Assembly: GCF_024436035.1 (NCBI RefSeq)
Contig: NZ_JANFNG010000003.1
Span: forward strand, 248,001-312,000
DNA length: 64,000 bases
From: Streptomyces humicola
GTDB lineage: Bacteria > Actinomycetota > Actinomycetes > Streptomycetales > Streptomycetaceae
Direction: 5' to 3'
Below, piece after piece: positions 24,701 to 34,638 of this stretch. Position 1 is the stretch's first letter; each line of letters opens with the position of its first letter. A program made the translations under genes and the position numbers. Under the pieces are notes generated by a model that was given only the letters and a program-made list of their open reading frames with translations, had not been told where the DNA came from and did not search any database.

Positions 24701-26101
24701 ATGTCCCGTTCCGCACACCCCGCCGGTCCCCGCCACGCCGACGTACTGCCCGAAGGGCGCTCCATGACGAGCGCAGCGCCGCCCGCCGACCTCAACGCGC
24801 TCGACCCGCGCGTCTGGTCCCGCACCGTCACCCGCAACACCGACGGCGTCGTCACGGTCGGGGGCATCGACGTCGTGCGCCTCGCCGAGGAGTTCGGCAC
24901 CCCCGCCTACATCCTCGACGAGGACGACTTCCGCGCCCGCTGCCGTGCCTGGCACGAGGCGTTCGGCGGGCAGGCCGACGTCTTCTACGCGGGCAAGGCC
25001 TTCCTCTCCCGGGCCGTCGTGCGCTGGCTCTACGAAGAAGGGCTGAATCTCGACGTCTGCTCGGGCGGCGAGCTGGCCACCGCCCTGTCCGCAGGGATGC
25101 CTGCGGAGCGCATCGCGCTGCACGGCAACAACAAGTCGGTGGCCGAGATCGAGCGGGCGGTCGAGGCCGGTGTCGGCCGGATCGTCCTCGACTCGTTCCA
25201 GGAGACCGCGCGCGTCGCCGGCATCGCCGAGCGGCTCGGCAGGCGCCAGCGCGTGCAGATCCGCGTCACCGTGGGTGTCGAGGCGCACACGCACGAGTTC
25301 ATCGCGACCGCTCACGAGGACCAGAAGTTCGGCATCGCGCTGCCGGGCGGGCATGCCGCGGAGGCGGTGCGCCGCGTCCTCGGGCACGGCTCGCTCGAAC
25401 TGGTCGGCATCCACTCCCACATCGGCTCGCAGATCTTCGACATGTCCGGGTTCGAGGTGGCCGCGCACCGCGTCGTCGCCCTCCTCGCCCAGATCCGTGA
25501 CGAGCACGGCGTGGAGCTGCCGGAGATCGACCTCGGCGGCGGCCTCGGCATCGCGTACACCCCGGACGACGACCCGTGCGAGCCGCACGAGATCGCCAAG
25601 TCGCTCACCGAGATCGTCACCCGCGAGTGCGCGGCCGCCGGGCTCGCGGTGCCGCGGCTCTCGGTCGAGCCGGGCCGGGCGATCGTCGGGCCGACGACCT
25701 TCACCCTGTACGAGGTCGGCACGACCAAGCCGCTGGAGACGTTGCGTACGTATGTGAGCGTGGACGGCGGAATGTCGGACAACATCCGTACCGCGCTCTA
25801 CGACGCGGAGTACAGCGTCGCGCTCGTCTCCCGCACCTCGGATGCCGAGCCGATGCTCTCCCGTGTCGTCGGCAAGCACTGCGAATCCGGTGACATCGTC
25901 GTGCGGGATGCCTTCCTCCCCGCTGACCTGGCGCCGGGCGACCTGCTCGCGGTGCCGGCGACAGGGGCGTACTGCCGCTCCATGGCGAGCAACTACAACC
26001 ACGCGCTGCGTCCGCCGGTGGTCGCGGTCAAGGACGGGCAGGCGCGCCTGATCGTCCGGCGCGAGACGGAGGAGGATCTCCTGCGTCTCGATGTCGGCTA
26101 G
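24701..26101 (+). CDS. lysA: Diaminopimelate decarboxylase
   Basis: A 466-residue PLP enzyme catalysing the last step of lysine synthesis, meso-diaminopimelate to L-lysine plus CO2. It is fold-type III: the PLP-binding Lys in FYAGKAFLS (about 88), HGNNKS, the HSHIGSQI motif, the phosphate-binding [10 protein letters not shown] and EPGRAIVG (about 330), and Cys-Glu-Ser-Gly-Asp near 388 in the partner active site. ATG 24701 follows GAGGAG. It is conserved upstream of hom-thrC-thrB, placing lysine and threonine branches of the aspartate pathway together. Confidence 0.97.
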   Translation: MSRSAHPAGPRHADVLPEGRSMTSAAPPADLNALDPRVWSRTVTRNTDGVVTVGGIDVVRLAEEFGTPAYILDEDDFRARCRAWHEAFGGQADVFYAGKAFLSRAVVRWLYEEGLNLDVCSGGELATALSAGMPAERIALHGNNKSVAEIERAVEAGVGRIVLDSFQETARVAGIAERLGRRQRVQIRVTVGVEAHTHEFIATAHEDQKFGIALPGGHAAEAVRRVLGHGSLELVGIHSHIGSQIFDMSGFEVAAHRVVALLAQIRDEHGVELPEIDLGGGLGIAYTPDDDPCEPHEIAKSLTEIVTRECAAAGLAVPRLSVEPGRAIVGPTTFTLYEVGTTKPLETLRTYVSVDGGMSDNIRTALYDAEYSVALVSRTSDAEPMLSRVVGKHCESGDIVVRDAFLPADLAPGDLLAVPATGAYCRSMASNYNHALRPPVVAVKDGQARLIVRRETEEDLLRLDVG

Positions 26102-26130
26102 CAAGATCTTGGTCTCGGATATTGGACGCG

Positions 26131-26148
26131 GGACGGAATTTCCCGTCC
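26131..26148. terminator. Short hairpin between lysA and hom
   Basis: GGACGG-AATTTC-CCGTCC forms a 6-bp stem, 30 nt after lysA. It is weak as a terminator and could equally be a leader element of hom. Confidence 0.35.
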
Positions 26149-26218
26149 GGTGGGTGAGACTGGATCCCACATCACGTGCTGTCGGAGCTGTTGAGCCGTT
26201 GAGAAGCGAGGTCGGATG

Positions 26219-27589
26219 ATGCGTACGCGTCCGCTGAAGGTGGCGCTGCTGGGCTGCGGGGTTGTCGGCTCCGAGGTCGCGCGCATCATGACGACGCACG
26301 CGGACGACCTCGCCGCGCGCATCGGTGCCCCGGTGGAGCTGGCCGGGATCGCGGTGCGGCGCCCGGACCGGGTGCGCCGCGGGGTGCCGGCGGAGCTGAT
26401 CACCACGGACGCGACGGCGCTGGTCAAGCGTGGGGACATCGACGTCGTGGTCGAGGTGATCGGCGGTATCGAGCCGGTGCGCACCCTGATCACCACCGCG
26501 TTCGAGCACGGCGCGAGCGTGGTCTCCGCCAACAAGGCGCTGCTCGCCGCCGACGGCGCGACCCTGCACGCGGCGGCGGCGGAGCACGGCGTCGACCTCT
26601 ACTACGAGGCGGCGGTGGCGGGCGCGATCCCGCTGATCAGGCCGTTGCGCGAGTCCCTGGCCGGCGACAAGGTCAACCGGGTGCTCGGCATCGTCAACGG
26701 GACGACGAACTTCATCCTGGACCGCATGGACTCCACGGGGGCCGGGTATTCGGAGGCGCTGGACGAGGCCACGGCACTGGGGTATGCGGAGGCGGACCCG
26801 ACGGCCGACGTCGAGGGGTTCGACGCCGCGGCGAAGGCCGCGATCCTCGCCGGGATCGCCTTCCACACCCGGGTGACCATCGGCGACGTCCACCGCGAGG
26901 GCCTCACCGAGGTCACGGCCGCCGACATCGCCTCCGCCCAGCAGATGGGGTGCACGGTCAAGCTGCTGGCGATCTGCGAGCGCAGCGCCAACGGGCAGTC
27001 GGTGACCGCTCGCGTCCACCCGGCGATGATCCCGCTCACCCATCCGCTCGCCTCCGTCCGTGAGGCGTACAACGCGGTGTTCGTAGAGGCGGACGCTGCG
27101 GGACAGCTGATGTTCTACGGGCCGGGGGCGGGCGGCGCGCCCACCGCCTCGGCGGTGCTGGGGGACCTGGTCGCCGCGTGCCGCAACAAGCTGGCCAACA
27201 CCACCGGCGTGGGTGAATCCGCGTATACGCAGCTGCCGGTCAGCCCGATGGGCGAGGTGGTCACCCGCTACCACATCAATCTGGATGTAGCGGATAAACC
27301 TGGTGTTCTCGCCCAGGTCGCCACCGTCTTCGCCGAGCACGGTGTCTCCATCGACACCGTCCGCCAGCAGGGCAAGGACCACTACAGCGGCGCCGTAGAC
27401 GCCTCCGTTGAGGGTGCGGGGTCCCCCATGCCGAAGGCCAGGGGCGGGCGACGGGCGGGCGGCGACGCCATCCTCGTCGTCGTCACCCACCGCGCGCCCG
27501 ACGCCGCTTTGTCGGCAACCGTCGAGGCCCTGCGGAAACTCGACACCGTACGCGGCGTCGCGAGCATCATGCGTGTGGAAGGGGAGTAA
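26219..27589 (+). CDS. hom: Homoserine dehydrogenase with ACT domain
   Basis: A 456-residue NAD(P)H enzyme reducing aspartate semialdehyde to homoserine, the branch to threonine and methionine. The Rossmann motif is [12 protein letters not shown] (about 10-20), the catalytic region [11 protein letters not shown] and [18 protein letters not shown] (about 160-205), and the C-terminal ACT domain (about 355-456) is for threonine feedback. ATG 26219 is 7 nt from GAGG. ATG 26216 is possible. The ACT domain carries about 25 extra residues rich in Gly/Ala/Arg ([15 protein letters not shown]) where homologues read QGKDGEASLVVVTHR. This may alter feedback. Confidence 0.96.
   Translation: MRTRPLKVALLGCGVVGSEVARIMTTHADDLAARIGAPVELAGIAVRRPDRVRRGVPAELITTDATALVKRGDIDVVVEVIGGIEPVRTLITTAFEHGASVVSANKALLAADGATLHAAAAEHGVDLYYEAAVAGAIPLIRPLRESLAGDKVNRVLGIVNGTTNFILDRMDSTGAGYSEALDEATALGYAEADPTADVEGFDAAAKAAILAGIAFHTRVTIGDVHREGLTEVTAADIASAQQMGCTVKLLAICERSANGQSVTARVHPAMIPLTHPLASVREAYNAVFVEADAAGQLMFYGPGAGGAPTASAVLGDLVAACRNKLANTTGVGESAYTQLPVSPMGEVVTRYHINLDVADKPGVLAQVATVFAEHGVSIDTVRQQGKDHYSGAVDASVEGAGSPMPKARGGRRAGGDAILVVVTHRAPDAALSATVEALRKLDTVRGVASIMRVEGE
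27379..27462. repeat. Repeat-like insertion inside hom
   Basis: GC-rich sequence containing the imperfect hairpin CCCCATGCCGAAGGCCAGGGG. It resembles short hairpin repeats that are frequent between Streptomyces genes. It keeps the reading frame and adds roughly 25 residues to the ACT domain. Confidence 0.55.
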
Positions 27590-27594
27590 CCCAG

Positions 27595-28743
27595 ATGAAT
27601 GCACCCGTCGAGCAACCCCCGGTGCCCCGAATGTCCGGCACCCACCAGTGGCGAGGCCTCATCGAGGAGTACCGAGACCGGCTCCCGGTGACCGCCGCGA
27701 CCCCCGTGGTCACGCTGCTGGAGGGTGGCACCCCGCTCGTTCCCGCGCAGCTGCTCTCCGAGCGCACCGGCTGCGACGTCTACCTGAAGGTCGAAGGCGC
27801 CAACCCCACGGGCTCGTTCAAGGACCGCGGCATGACCATGGCCATCTCCAAGGCCAAGGAAGAGGGCGCGCAGGCGGTGATCTGCGCTTCCACCGGCAAC
27901 ACCTCGGCGTCGGCGGCCGCTTACGCGGTGCGCGCCGGGATGGTCTGTGCCGTGCTGGTGCCGCAGGGCAAGATCGCGCTCGGCAAGATGGGCCAGGCGC
28001 TGGTGCACGGCTCGCGCATCCTGCAGGTGGACGGGAACTTCGACGATTGTCTTGATCTCGCCCGTGGATTGTCCGAGAAGTACCCGGTCGCTCTGGTCAA
28101 TTCAGTCAATCCGGCGCGTATTGAGGGTCAGAAGACGGCCGCGTTCGAGATCGTCGACGCGCTCGGCGACGCGCCCGACATCCACATCCTCCCGGTGGGC
28201 AACGCGGGCAACATCACCGCCTACTGGAAGGGCTACTGCGAATACGCGCGCCCGTCGCCCGCCGCCACCCTCAACGGAGGCGCTTCGAGCCACATCCTTC
28301 CGGCCATCTCGACGCACCGGCCGCGGATGTGGGGCTTCCAGGCCTCGGGCGCGGCGCCGATCGTCCGCGGCGAGCCGGTGCGCAACCCGCAGACGATCGC
28401 CACCGCGATCCGCATCGGCAACCCGGCCTCCTGGTCCTTCGCCGAGGCGGCGCGGGACGAGTCGGGCGGCCTCATCGAAGCGGTGACTGACCGTCAGATC
28501 CTCTCCGCCTACCGGCTGTTGGCTTCTCGCGAGGGCGTCTTCGTGGAGCCCGCCTCCGCCGCATCGGTGGCCGGCCTGCTCAAGGCCGCCGAGGAGGGGA
28601 AGGTCGACCCCGGCCAGCGGATCGTGTGCACCGTCACCGGCAACGGGCTCAAGGACCCCGACTGGGCCGTCGCCGGCGCCCCCCAGCCGATCACCGTCCC
28701 GGTGGACGCGGACGCAGCCGCCGAGCGCCTCGGCCTCGCCTGA
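27595..28743 (+). CDS. thrC: Threonine synthase
   Basis: A 382-residue fold-type II PLP enzyme converting O-phosphohomoserine to threonine. The PLP Lys is in [12 protein letters not shown] (about residue 76), the phosphate-binding loop is in [12 protein letters not shown] (about 200), and the C-terminus has [16 protein letters not shown] 27595 starts 5 nt after the hom stop, with GGGGAG inside the end of hom, so the two are coupled. The size is that of the short actinobacterial class without the extended N-terminal domain. Confidence 0.97.
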   Translation: MNAPVEQPPVPRMSGTHQWRGLIEEYRDRLPVTAATPVVTLLEGGTPLVPAQLLSERTGCDVYLKVEGANPTGSFKDRGMTMAISKAKEEGAQAVICASTGNTSASAAAYAVRAGMVCAVLVPQGKIALGKMGQALVHGSRILQVDGNFDDCLDLARGLSEKYPVALVNSVNPARIEGQKTAAFEIVDALGDAPDIHILPVGNAGNITAYWKGYCEYARPSPAATLNGGASSHILPAISTHRPRMWGFQASGAAPIVRGEPVRNPQTIATAIRIGNPASWSFAEAARDESGGLIEAVTDRQILSAYRLLASREGVFVEPASAASVAGLLKAAEEGKVDPGQRIVCTVTGNGLKDPDWAVAGAPQPITVPVDADAAAERLGLA

Positions 28744-28791
28744 GCCCCACCACCTGGCCCATCGGCCCTGCGCCCCGCACATCCCGTACGT

Positions 28792-28865
28792 CCCCATATG
28801 CGACATGGGGCGCACGCTCCGGCGTGCGACACGCAACGCGCGCTCTCCATGCGCCCTATGTCGCA
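28792..28865. promoter_or_regulatory. Nested, mutually exclusive hairpins between thrC and thrB
   Basis: Three stems share bases: CCCCAT/ATGGGG (28792-28810), CGCACGC/GCGTGCG with TCCG tetraloop (28811-28828), and the long pair TGCGACATGGGGCGCA (28799-28814) with TGCGCCCTATGTCGCA (28850-28865, 15 of 16 matched). No gene lies in 28744-29095. An attenuator, terminator or operator is likely. Confidence 0.5.
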
Positions 28866-29095
28866 GCAGAACCTTCCTTCGATAGGCTGCACTCATCGGC
28901 TCGGCACCGCCGAGTACCGTCCCGGTTCATGCCACCGGCTTCAGCCACCGGCATTGGCCCCCAGTCACCGCCGTCGCTGCCCCTGGGCGACGGTCGAACG
29001 TGACGGACAAGCCCTCGCGCCGCCCATCAGGCCACCCAGGCCCAAGGCCCCGAGGCAGTACCGCACTTGCCCCACACAAGGAGAGTCATCCACCG

Positions 29096-30082
29096 ATGGC
29101 CGGTCCCGCCTTCCGCGCCGCCGCCGTCCGAGTGCGCGTCCCCGCGACCAGCGCCAACCTCGGACCCGGCTTCGACGCCTTCGGCCTGGCCCTCGGGCTG
29201 TACGACGACGTCGTGGTCCGGGTCGCCGACTCCGGCCTCCACGTCGACATCGCCGGGGAAGGCGCAGACACCCTGCCCCGTGACGAGAAGCACCTGATCG
29301 TACGGTCCCTGCGCACCGCCTTCGACCTGCTCGGAGGCCAGCCGCGCGGCCTGGAGATCGTCTGCGCCAACCGCATCCCGCACGGGCGCGGCCTCGGCTC
29401 CTCCTCCGCCGCCATCTGCGCCGGCATCACGGCGGCGCGCGCGGTGACGATAGGCGGCCCCGACAAGCTCGACGACGCCGCGCTCCTCGAACTCGCCACC
29501 GAGATCGAAGGCCACCCGGACAACGTGGCCGCGTGCCTGATGGGCGGCTTCACCCTCGCCTGGACGGAGGCCGGAGCGGCTCGCGCGGTCCGTATGGACC
29601 CGGCCGCGTCCGTCGTACCGGTGGTCTTCGTCCCCGGACAGCCGCTGCTCACCGAGACCGCGCGCGGGCTGCTGCCGCGCAGCGTGCCGCACGTGGACGC
29701 TGCCACCAACGCCGGGCGCGCCGCACTGCTCGTCGAGGCGCTCACCCGCCGCCCCGAGCTGTTGCTCACCGCCACCGAGGACCGCATCCATCAGGAGTAC
29801 CGCGCACCCGCGATGGAGGAGAGCCTCGCCCTGATGCACCGCCTCCGCTCGGACGGAGTACCGGCGGTTATCTCCGGCGCGGGCCCGACGGTGCTTGCGC
29901 TCACCGAGGAGGCGCAGGCGGAGAAGGTCGCCCAGGTGGCGGGGGAGGGCTGGGCCGCCGCGCGGCTCGCGCTCGACGCGAACGGAGCGGCCGTCCTGCC
30001 GCTGACGGGCAAGGGCCCCGCGGACCCGGGCGGCGCCCCGGCCGCCGGGCAGGGAACGGGGCCGGGAGCCGGCCTGCGATGA
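29096..30082 (+). CDS. thrB: Homoserine kinase
   Basis: A 328-residue GHMP-family kinase phosphorylating homoserine to O-phosphohomoserine, the substrate of ThrC. It has an N-terminal VRVPATSANLGPGFDAFGLAL, the ATP-binding IPHGRGLGSSSAAICAG (about 95-110), and a C-terminal SGAGPTVLAL. ATG 29096 follows AAGGAGAG by about 10 nt. It is separated from thrC by 352 nt of structured non-coding DNA, so it likely has its own promoter or is reached through attenuation. The C-terminal tail is Gly/Pro-rich. Confidence 0.96.
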   Translation: MAGPAFRAAAVRVRVPATSANLGPGFDAFGLALGLYDDVVVRVADSGLHVDIAGEGADTLPRDEKHLIVRSLRTAFDLLGGQPRGLEIVCANRIPHGRGLGSSSAAICAGITAARAVTIGGPDKLDDAALLELATEIEGHPDNVAACLMGGFTLAWTEAGAARAVRMDPAASVVPVVFVPGQPLLTETARGLLPRSVPHVDAATNAGRAALLVEALTRRPELLLTATEDRIHQEYRAPAMEESLALMHRLRSDGVPAVISGAGPTVLALTEEAQAEKVAQVAGEGWAAARLALDANGAAVLPLTGKGPADPGGAPAAGQGTGPGAGLR

Positions 30083-30550
30083 TCTGGGGGTTTGAGCCGG
30101 TGTACGACAAGGGAAGAACTGCGCGCGGCGGAACCGCGCCCCGTACCGGCAGGACAGGCCCATGCGGCGGGTCCGGCTCGAACCCGATGCACGATTGCCG
30201 GGCGCGGAGAGGGGGAATGTTTGTTGGATCCGGTAGTGTTAACCTCAATGCTGCAGACGATGCCCCAAGGGCACGCTGTTGAGCGTCCCGTCTCGGGACC
30301 GTCATTCTTCCGGGAGCCTCCCACACTGCCTGAGCAGCCTGCCTTTGCAGTGCCGAGCCCGCTCCGGAGTCGGTGCGAGCGATACGCCACCTCCGTGTGA
30401 CCTCTTCGCGCCGGAACCACGCATGAATTCTGCCGCCGTCAGGCGGACCACCGCCCCGGATCCGGGCAGCGCAACGAAAGCCCGAATCCGGACAGCACAA
30501 CCGGTCGCCGAGCCGATCAGGCCGACGCCCGCTCCAGGGAAGGACCCTTC
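30083..30550 (+). other. Long untranslated leader of rho
   Basis: A 468-nt stretch with no convincing gene, including a promoter-like AT-richer spot around 30218-30250. Long leaders that allow Rho to terminate its own transcript are known for rho genes, and this region probably holds such a control. Confidence 0.5.
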
Positions 30551-32587
30551 GTGAGCGACACCACCGATCTGATGGGCGCTGCCAACGACACCGCGCCCGC
30601 TTCGGACGCCTCTGCCGCGCCTGCCGCTGCCGCCGGTACCGCCACGCGGCGCCGCCGGTCGGGCACCGGCCTCGAGGGCATGGTGCTGGCCGAGCTCCAG
30701 CAGGTTGCGTCCGCACTCGGGATCAGGGGCACTGCGCGTATGCGCAAGGGCCAGCTGATCGAGGTCATCAAGGAGAGGCAGGCGGGCGGCGGCGTCGTCG
30801 TCGACACCGGTGCGGCCGAGCGGCCCAAGCGCCGGACCACCTCCCGGGCCCGCACCGGCGAGAGCCAGAGCGGCGCTGCTGCCGAGAAGTCCGCGCCGCA
30901 GTCCGAGGGCCAGCAGCAGATCGACATCCCCGGCCAGCCGGCCGGAGACAAGGCGGGTGAGCGCCGTACGCGCCGCGCCGCCGCCGATGAGCCGCAGGCC
31001 GCCGAGAAGGTCGCGCAGCAGGCCGCCGCGAGCGTGCCCGCGGCGGCGTCCGCCGGATCCGCGCAGGCCGGCACGGCCACCGCCACCGCCACCGCCGTCC
31101 AGACCAAGGACGGCCAGGAGGGCGGGCAGGCCGCGGGCAAGGCCGACAGTGGCGAGCAGCAGGGCGACCGCGACGGGCGTCGCGACCGCGGGGAGCGGGG
31201 CCAGAAGAACGACCGCCGCGATCGTCAGCGCGACCGCCGTGACCGCCAGGACGGTGGCGACCAGAACCAGGGCGGCCAGGGCGGCCAGGGCGGCGCCGGG
31301 CAGGACCAGGGCGGCCGCCAGCAGCGCCAGCAGGACGGCGGCGACGACGAGTTCGCGGCCGGCCGCCGTGGCCGGCGCGGCCGTTACCGTGACCGTCGTG
31401 GCCGTCGTGGCCGTGACGAGTACGGCGAGCCGCAGGTGGCCGAGGACGACGTGCTGATCCCGGTCGCCGGCATCCTCGACATCCTCGACAACTACGCGTT
31501 CATTCGCACCTCCGGCTACCTGCCGGGCCCGAACGACGTGTACGTCTCGCTCGCCCAGGTCCGCAAGAACGGCCTGCGCAAGGGCGACCACGTCACCGGC
31601 GCCGTGCGCCAGCCCAAGGACGGCGAGCGCCGCGAGAAGTTCAACGCGCTGGTGCGCCTGGACTCGGTCAACGGCATGTCGCCAGAGACCGGCCGCGCCC
31701 GACCGGAGTTCGGCAAGCTCACCCCGCTGTATCCGCAGGAGCGGCTGCGCCTGGAGAGCGAGCCGAACAACCTGACGCCGCGGATCATCGACCTGGTCGC
31801 GCCCATCGGCAAGGGCCAGCGCGGCCTGATCGTCTCGCCGCCGAAGGCGGGCAAGACGATGATCATGCAGTCGATCGCCAACGCGATCACCCGCAACAAC
31901 CCCGAGTGCCACCTGATGGTCGTCCTCGTCGACGAGCGTCCCGAAGAGGTCACCGACATGCAGCGGTCGGTGAAGGGCGAGGTCATCTCCTCGACCTTCG
32001 ACCGCCCGGCCGAGGACCACACCACCGTCGCCGAGCTGGCCATCGAGCGGGCCAAGCGCCTGGTCGAGCTGGGTCACGACGTGGTCGTGCTGCTGGACTC
32101 CATCACCCGTCTGGGCCGCGCGTACAACCTCGCGGCTCCCGCCTCCGGACGCATCCTGTCCGGTGGTGTCGACTCGACCGCGCTCTACCCGCCGAAGAAG
32201 TTCTTCGGCGCCGCGCGGAACATCGAGGACGGCGGCTCGCTGACCATCCTGGCCACCGCACTGGTCGAGACAGGCTCGCGGATGGACGAGGTGATCTTCG
32301 AGGAGTTCAAGGGCACCGGCAACATGGAGCTCAAGCTCGACCGGAAGCTGGCCGACAAGCGGATCTTCCCCGCGGTGGACGTCGACCCGTCCGGCACCCG
32401 CAAGGAGGAGATCCTGCTCGCCAACGACGAGCTGGCGATCGTGTGGAAGCTGCGCCGGGTGCTGCACGCGCTCGACTCGCAGCAGGCCATCGAGCTGCTG
32501 CTGGACAAGATGAAGCAGACCAAGTCCAACGCCGAGTTCCTGATGCAGATCGCCAAGACCACGCCCGGCAACGGCAACGGCGACTGA
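30551..32587 (+). CDS. rho: Transcription termination factor Rho
   Basis: A 678-residue hexameric RNA-dependent ATPase that ends transcription. The N-terminal Rho_N helix domain lies at about 35-72 ([20 protein letters not shown]). A long actinobacterial insertion follows (about 80-285), first Ala/Glu and then Arg/Asn/Gln/Gly-rich and disordered. The RNA-binding OB domain is at about 300-375 ([20 protein letters not shown]), the P-loop PPKAGKT at about 430, Walker [17 protein letters not shown], and the R-loop region follows. GTG 30551 follows GGGAAGGA. In mycobacterial-type Rho the insertion adds RNA binding, and the composition here suggests the same. Confidence 0.98.
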   Translation: MSDTTDLMGAANDTAPASDASAAPAAAAGTATRRRRSGTGLEGMVLAELQQVASALGIRGTARMRKGQLIEVIKERQAGGGVVVDTGAAERPKRRTTSRARTGESQSGAAAEKSAPQSEGQQQIDIPGQPAGDKAGERRTRRAAADEPQAAEKVAQQAAASVPAAASAGSAQAGTATATATAVQTKDGQEGGQAAGKADSGEQQGDRDGRRDRGERGQKNDRRDRQRDRRDRQDGGDQNQGGQGGQGGAGQDQGGRQQRQQDGGDDEFAAGRRGRRGRYRDRRGRRGRDEYGEPQVAEDDVLIPVAGILDILDNYAFIRTSGYLPGPNDVYVSLAQVRKNGLRKGDHVTGAVRQPKDGERREKFNALVRLDSVNGMSPETGRARPEFGKLTPLYPQERLRLESEPNNLTPRIIDLVAPIGKGQRGLIVSPPKAGKTMIMQSIANAITRNNPECHLMVVLVDERPEEVTDMQRSVKGEVISSTFDRPAEDHTTVAELAIERAKRLVELGHDVVVLLDSITRLGRAYNLAAPASGRILSGGVDSTALYPPKKFFGAARNIEDGGSLTILATALVETGSRMDEVIFEEFKGTGNMELKLDRKLADKRIFPAVDVDPSGTRKEEILLANDELAIVWKLRRVLHALDSQQAIELLLDKMKQTKSNAEFLMQIAKTTPGNGNGD

Positions 32588-32609
32588 TCCGGTACGACGG
32601 ACACGAACA

Positions 32610-32639
32610 AAGCCCCCGGCGTGCACACGCCGGGGGCTT
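32610..32639. terminator. Terminator of rho
   Basis: A perfect 14-bp stem AAGCCCCCGGCGTG / CACGCCGGGGGCTT with a 2-nt loop, 22 nt after the stop codon, followed by CGTCG. Confidence 0.9.
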
Positions 32640-32749
32640 CGTCGTGTCCGCCGCGTCACATTCCGCCCAAACCGGAACTGGTCCGGATGGCCCAACGTCC
32701 CCAGTACAGGACAGAGAGCCTAAAGGCGATCAAGGCAGGCGATCTCACC

Positions 32750-32926
32750 ATGAGCACCATGCCGGTCACCTACGACACCACCGACCCGAACCGCGTCGTA
32801 CCGCTCACCGGCCGGGCCCAGCAGGTCTGGGACGCCCTCAAGGCCGGCGCGCCGGTGCCGGCCTCCGCGCCACACAGGGTTCGGCGGGTGACAGCACCGA
32901 GGCCAAGGGGCGTCGTACGGCCCTGA
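32750..32926 (+). CDS. Small hypothetical protein
   Basis: A 58-residue reading frame, MSTMPVTYDTTDPNRVVPLT then GRAQQVWDALKAGAPVPA and a basic tail. The first 35 residues have protein-like composition and could form a short helix. ATG 32750 or ATG 32759 is possible, with a weak GGCAGG site. It lies between the rho terminator and the rpmE promoter. I do not recognise it, and it may be a remnant. Confidence 0.4.
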   Translation: MSTMPVTYDTTDPNRVVPLTGRAQQVWDALKAGAPVPASAPHRVRRVTAPRPRGVVRP

Positions 32927-32969
32927 CCCGGCCGTGACCACGGCCCGGGTGCGCCCCCGAACCACCGCC

Positions 32970-32995
32970 GGAATACTTCGGGTGCGCCCCCGGTT
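32970..32995 (+). promoter_or_regulatory. SigR-type promoter of rpmE
   Basis: GGAAT (32970-32974), exactly 18 nt, then GTT (32993-32995), the consensus of the thiol-stress sigma factor SigR. A second, housekeeping-like promoter TTGGGA-N17-CAAACT overlaps at 32996-33024. From published S. coelicolor work I recall rpmE as a SigR target. Confidence 0.75.
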
Positions 32996-33097
32996 TTGGG
33001 AGTACGGCCCGGTCCTGGCAAACTGGTCCGTCGGCCCCGGTTCACGTGACGCAATCCCGCGGCACGACCCGGCGCCCTCCCGAACCTAGGAGAACCC

Positions 33098-33322
33098 TTG
33101 AAGCGCGACATCCACCCGGAGTACGTCGAGACGCAGGTCACCTGCACCTGCGGCAACTCGTTCACCACCCGCAGCACCAAGACCGACGGCTCGATCCGAG
33201 CCGACATCTGCTCCGCTTGCCACCCCTTCTACACCGGCAAGCAGAAGATCCTTGACACCGGCGGCCGCGTGGCCCGCTTCGAGGCCCGCTTCGGCAAGAA
33301 CGCCGGCTCCGCCAAGAAGTAG
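33098..33322 (+). CDS. rpmE: 50S ribosomal protein L31, zinc-binding type
   Basis: A 74-residue ribosomal protein at the 5S/30S bridge. It has the Cys-containing (C+) form with VTCTCGNSF and [11 protein letters not shown], four Cys ligands for zinc. The start is TTG 33098 after AGGAGAACCC, and no ATG/GTG is available. The zinc site and the SigR-type promoter fit a role in zinc and thiol-redox homeostasis, since L31 can release zinc under disulphide stress. A strong terminator follows. Confidence 0.97.
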   Translation: MKRDIHPEYVETQVTCTCGNSFTTRSTKTDGSIRADICSACHPFYTGKQKILDTGGRVARFEARFGKNAGSAKK

Positions 33323-33330
33323 CGAGCCGC

Positions 33331-33383
33331 AGGCGCCGGTCGTCGGCCGCCCTCGACCAAGGGCGGCCGGACCGGCGCTTTGT
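33331..33383. terminator. Terminator of rpmE
   Basis: A long stem AGGCGCCGGT..CGGCCGCCCT pairs with AGGGCGGCCG.ACCGGCGCT and ends in TTTGTC. It is 9 nt after the stop codon and is very stable. Confidence 0.9.
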
Positions 33384-33406
33384 CGTGAGCGACGCACGCG
33401 AGCAGG
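33384..33406 (+). repeat. Intergenic repeat copy A
   Basis: CGTGAGCGACGCACGCGAGC followed by AGG matches 22 of 23 bases with 43523-43545. Both copies lie just after a gene end and before a co-directional gene. Confidence 0.7.
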
Positions 33407-33549
33407 CGTAGTGGCTGGCCGAGACCCCGATCGAGGGGCGTGCCTCCGGCACGACAGGCCGTCCGCGAAGCTTGTGAGCGGGCGGAGAAGCGAACCAAGG
33501 GTCTGTGTCCTGCAGGCCCGCTCACACAGCTCATACAAGGGAACCGACA

Positions 33550-34620
33550 ATGTTCGAGGCGGTCGAGGAACTGATCGGCGAACACGCCGACCTCGAGAAG
33601 CGACTTGCCGACCCGGCGGTCCACGCCGACCAGGCCGAGGCGCGCAGGCTCAACAAGCGCTACGCGGAGCTGACGCCCATCGTCGGCACCTACCGGGCCT
33701 GGAAGCAGACGGGCGACGACCTGGAGACGGCACGCGAACTCGGCCAGGACGACCCCGACTTCGCCGTCGAGGTCAAGCAGCTCGAACGCCACCGGGAGGA
33801 GCTCACCGACAAGCTGCGGCTGCTGCTCGTCCCGCGCGACCCCAGCGACGACAAGGACGTCATCCTCGAAGTCAAGGCAGGCGAGGGCGGCGAGGAGTCC
33901 GCGCTGTTCGCGGGCGATCTGCTGCGGATGTACCTGCGCTACGCCGAGCGCATCGGCTGGAAGACCGAGATCCTCGACGCCAACCCCTCCGACCTCGGCG
34001 GCTACAAGGACGTCCAGGTCGCGATCAAGGCCCGCGGCAACGCAGAGCCCGGCCAGGGCGTCTGGGCGCGGCTGAAGTACGAGGGCGGCGTGCACCGCGT
34101 GCAGCGCGTGCCCGCCACCGAGTCCCAGGGGCGCATCCACACGTCCGCCGCCGGCGTGCTCGTCACCCCGGAGGCGGAGGAGGTCGAGGTCGAGGTCAAC
34201 CCCAACGACCTGCGGATCGACGTCTACCGCTCCTCCGGGCCCGGCGGCCAGTCCGTCAACACCACCGACTCCGCGGTGCGCATCACCCACCTGCCGACGG
34301 GCCTCGTCGTCTCCTGCCAGAACGAGAAGAGCCAGCTGCAGAACAAGGAGTCGGCGATGCGCATCCTGCGCTCCCGGCTGCTTGCCGCCGCGCAGGAGGA
34401 GGCCGAGCGCGAGGCGTCCGACGCCCGCCGCAGCCAGGTGCGTACCGTGGACCGCTCAGAGCGCGTCCGGACGTACAACTTCCCCGAAAACCGCATCTCG
34501 GACCACCGCGTGGGCTTCAAGGCGTACAACTTGGACCAGGTGCTCGACGGCGATCTCGACGCCGTCATCCAGGCGTGCGTCGACGCCGACTCCGCGGCCA
34601 AGCTGGCCGCGGCCCAGTAA
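33550..34620 (+). CDS. prfA: Peptide chain release factor 1
   Basis: A 356-residue class I release factor recognising UAA/UAG. The stop-codon-reading motif is the PAT in [13 protein letters not shown] (about 192), and the catalytic GGQ is in [17 protein letters not shown] (about 235-238). Its Gln should be methylated by PrmC, encoded next. ATG 33550 starts [16 protein letters not shown], with a poor ribosome binding site (AAGGGAACCGACA). It is followed by prmC after 18 nt. Confidence 0.98.
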   Translation: MFEAVEELIGEHADLEKRLADPAVHADQAEARRLNKRYAELTPIVGTYRAWKQTGDDLETARELGQDDPDFAVEVKQLERHREELTDKLRLLLVPRDPSDDKDVILEVKAGEGGEESALFAGDLLRMYLRYAERIGWKTEILDANPSDLGGYKDVQVAIKARGNAEPGQGVWARLKYEGGVHRVQRVPATESQGRIHTSAAGVLVTPEAEEVEVEVNPNDLRIDVYRSSGPGGQSVNTTDSAVRITHLPTGLVVSCQNEKSQLQNKESAMRILRSRLLAAAQEEAEREASDARRSQVRTVDRSERVRTYNFPENRISDHRVGFKAYNLDQVLDGDLDAVIQACVDADSAAKLAAAQ

Positions 34621-34638
34621 GACAGCGGGAGGCCAGGA

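Noticed and set aside
24662-27604. 980-residue minus-strand frame over lysA and hom
   Set aside because: It mirrors the codon bias of the two genes on the plus strand and has no homology-like segments.
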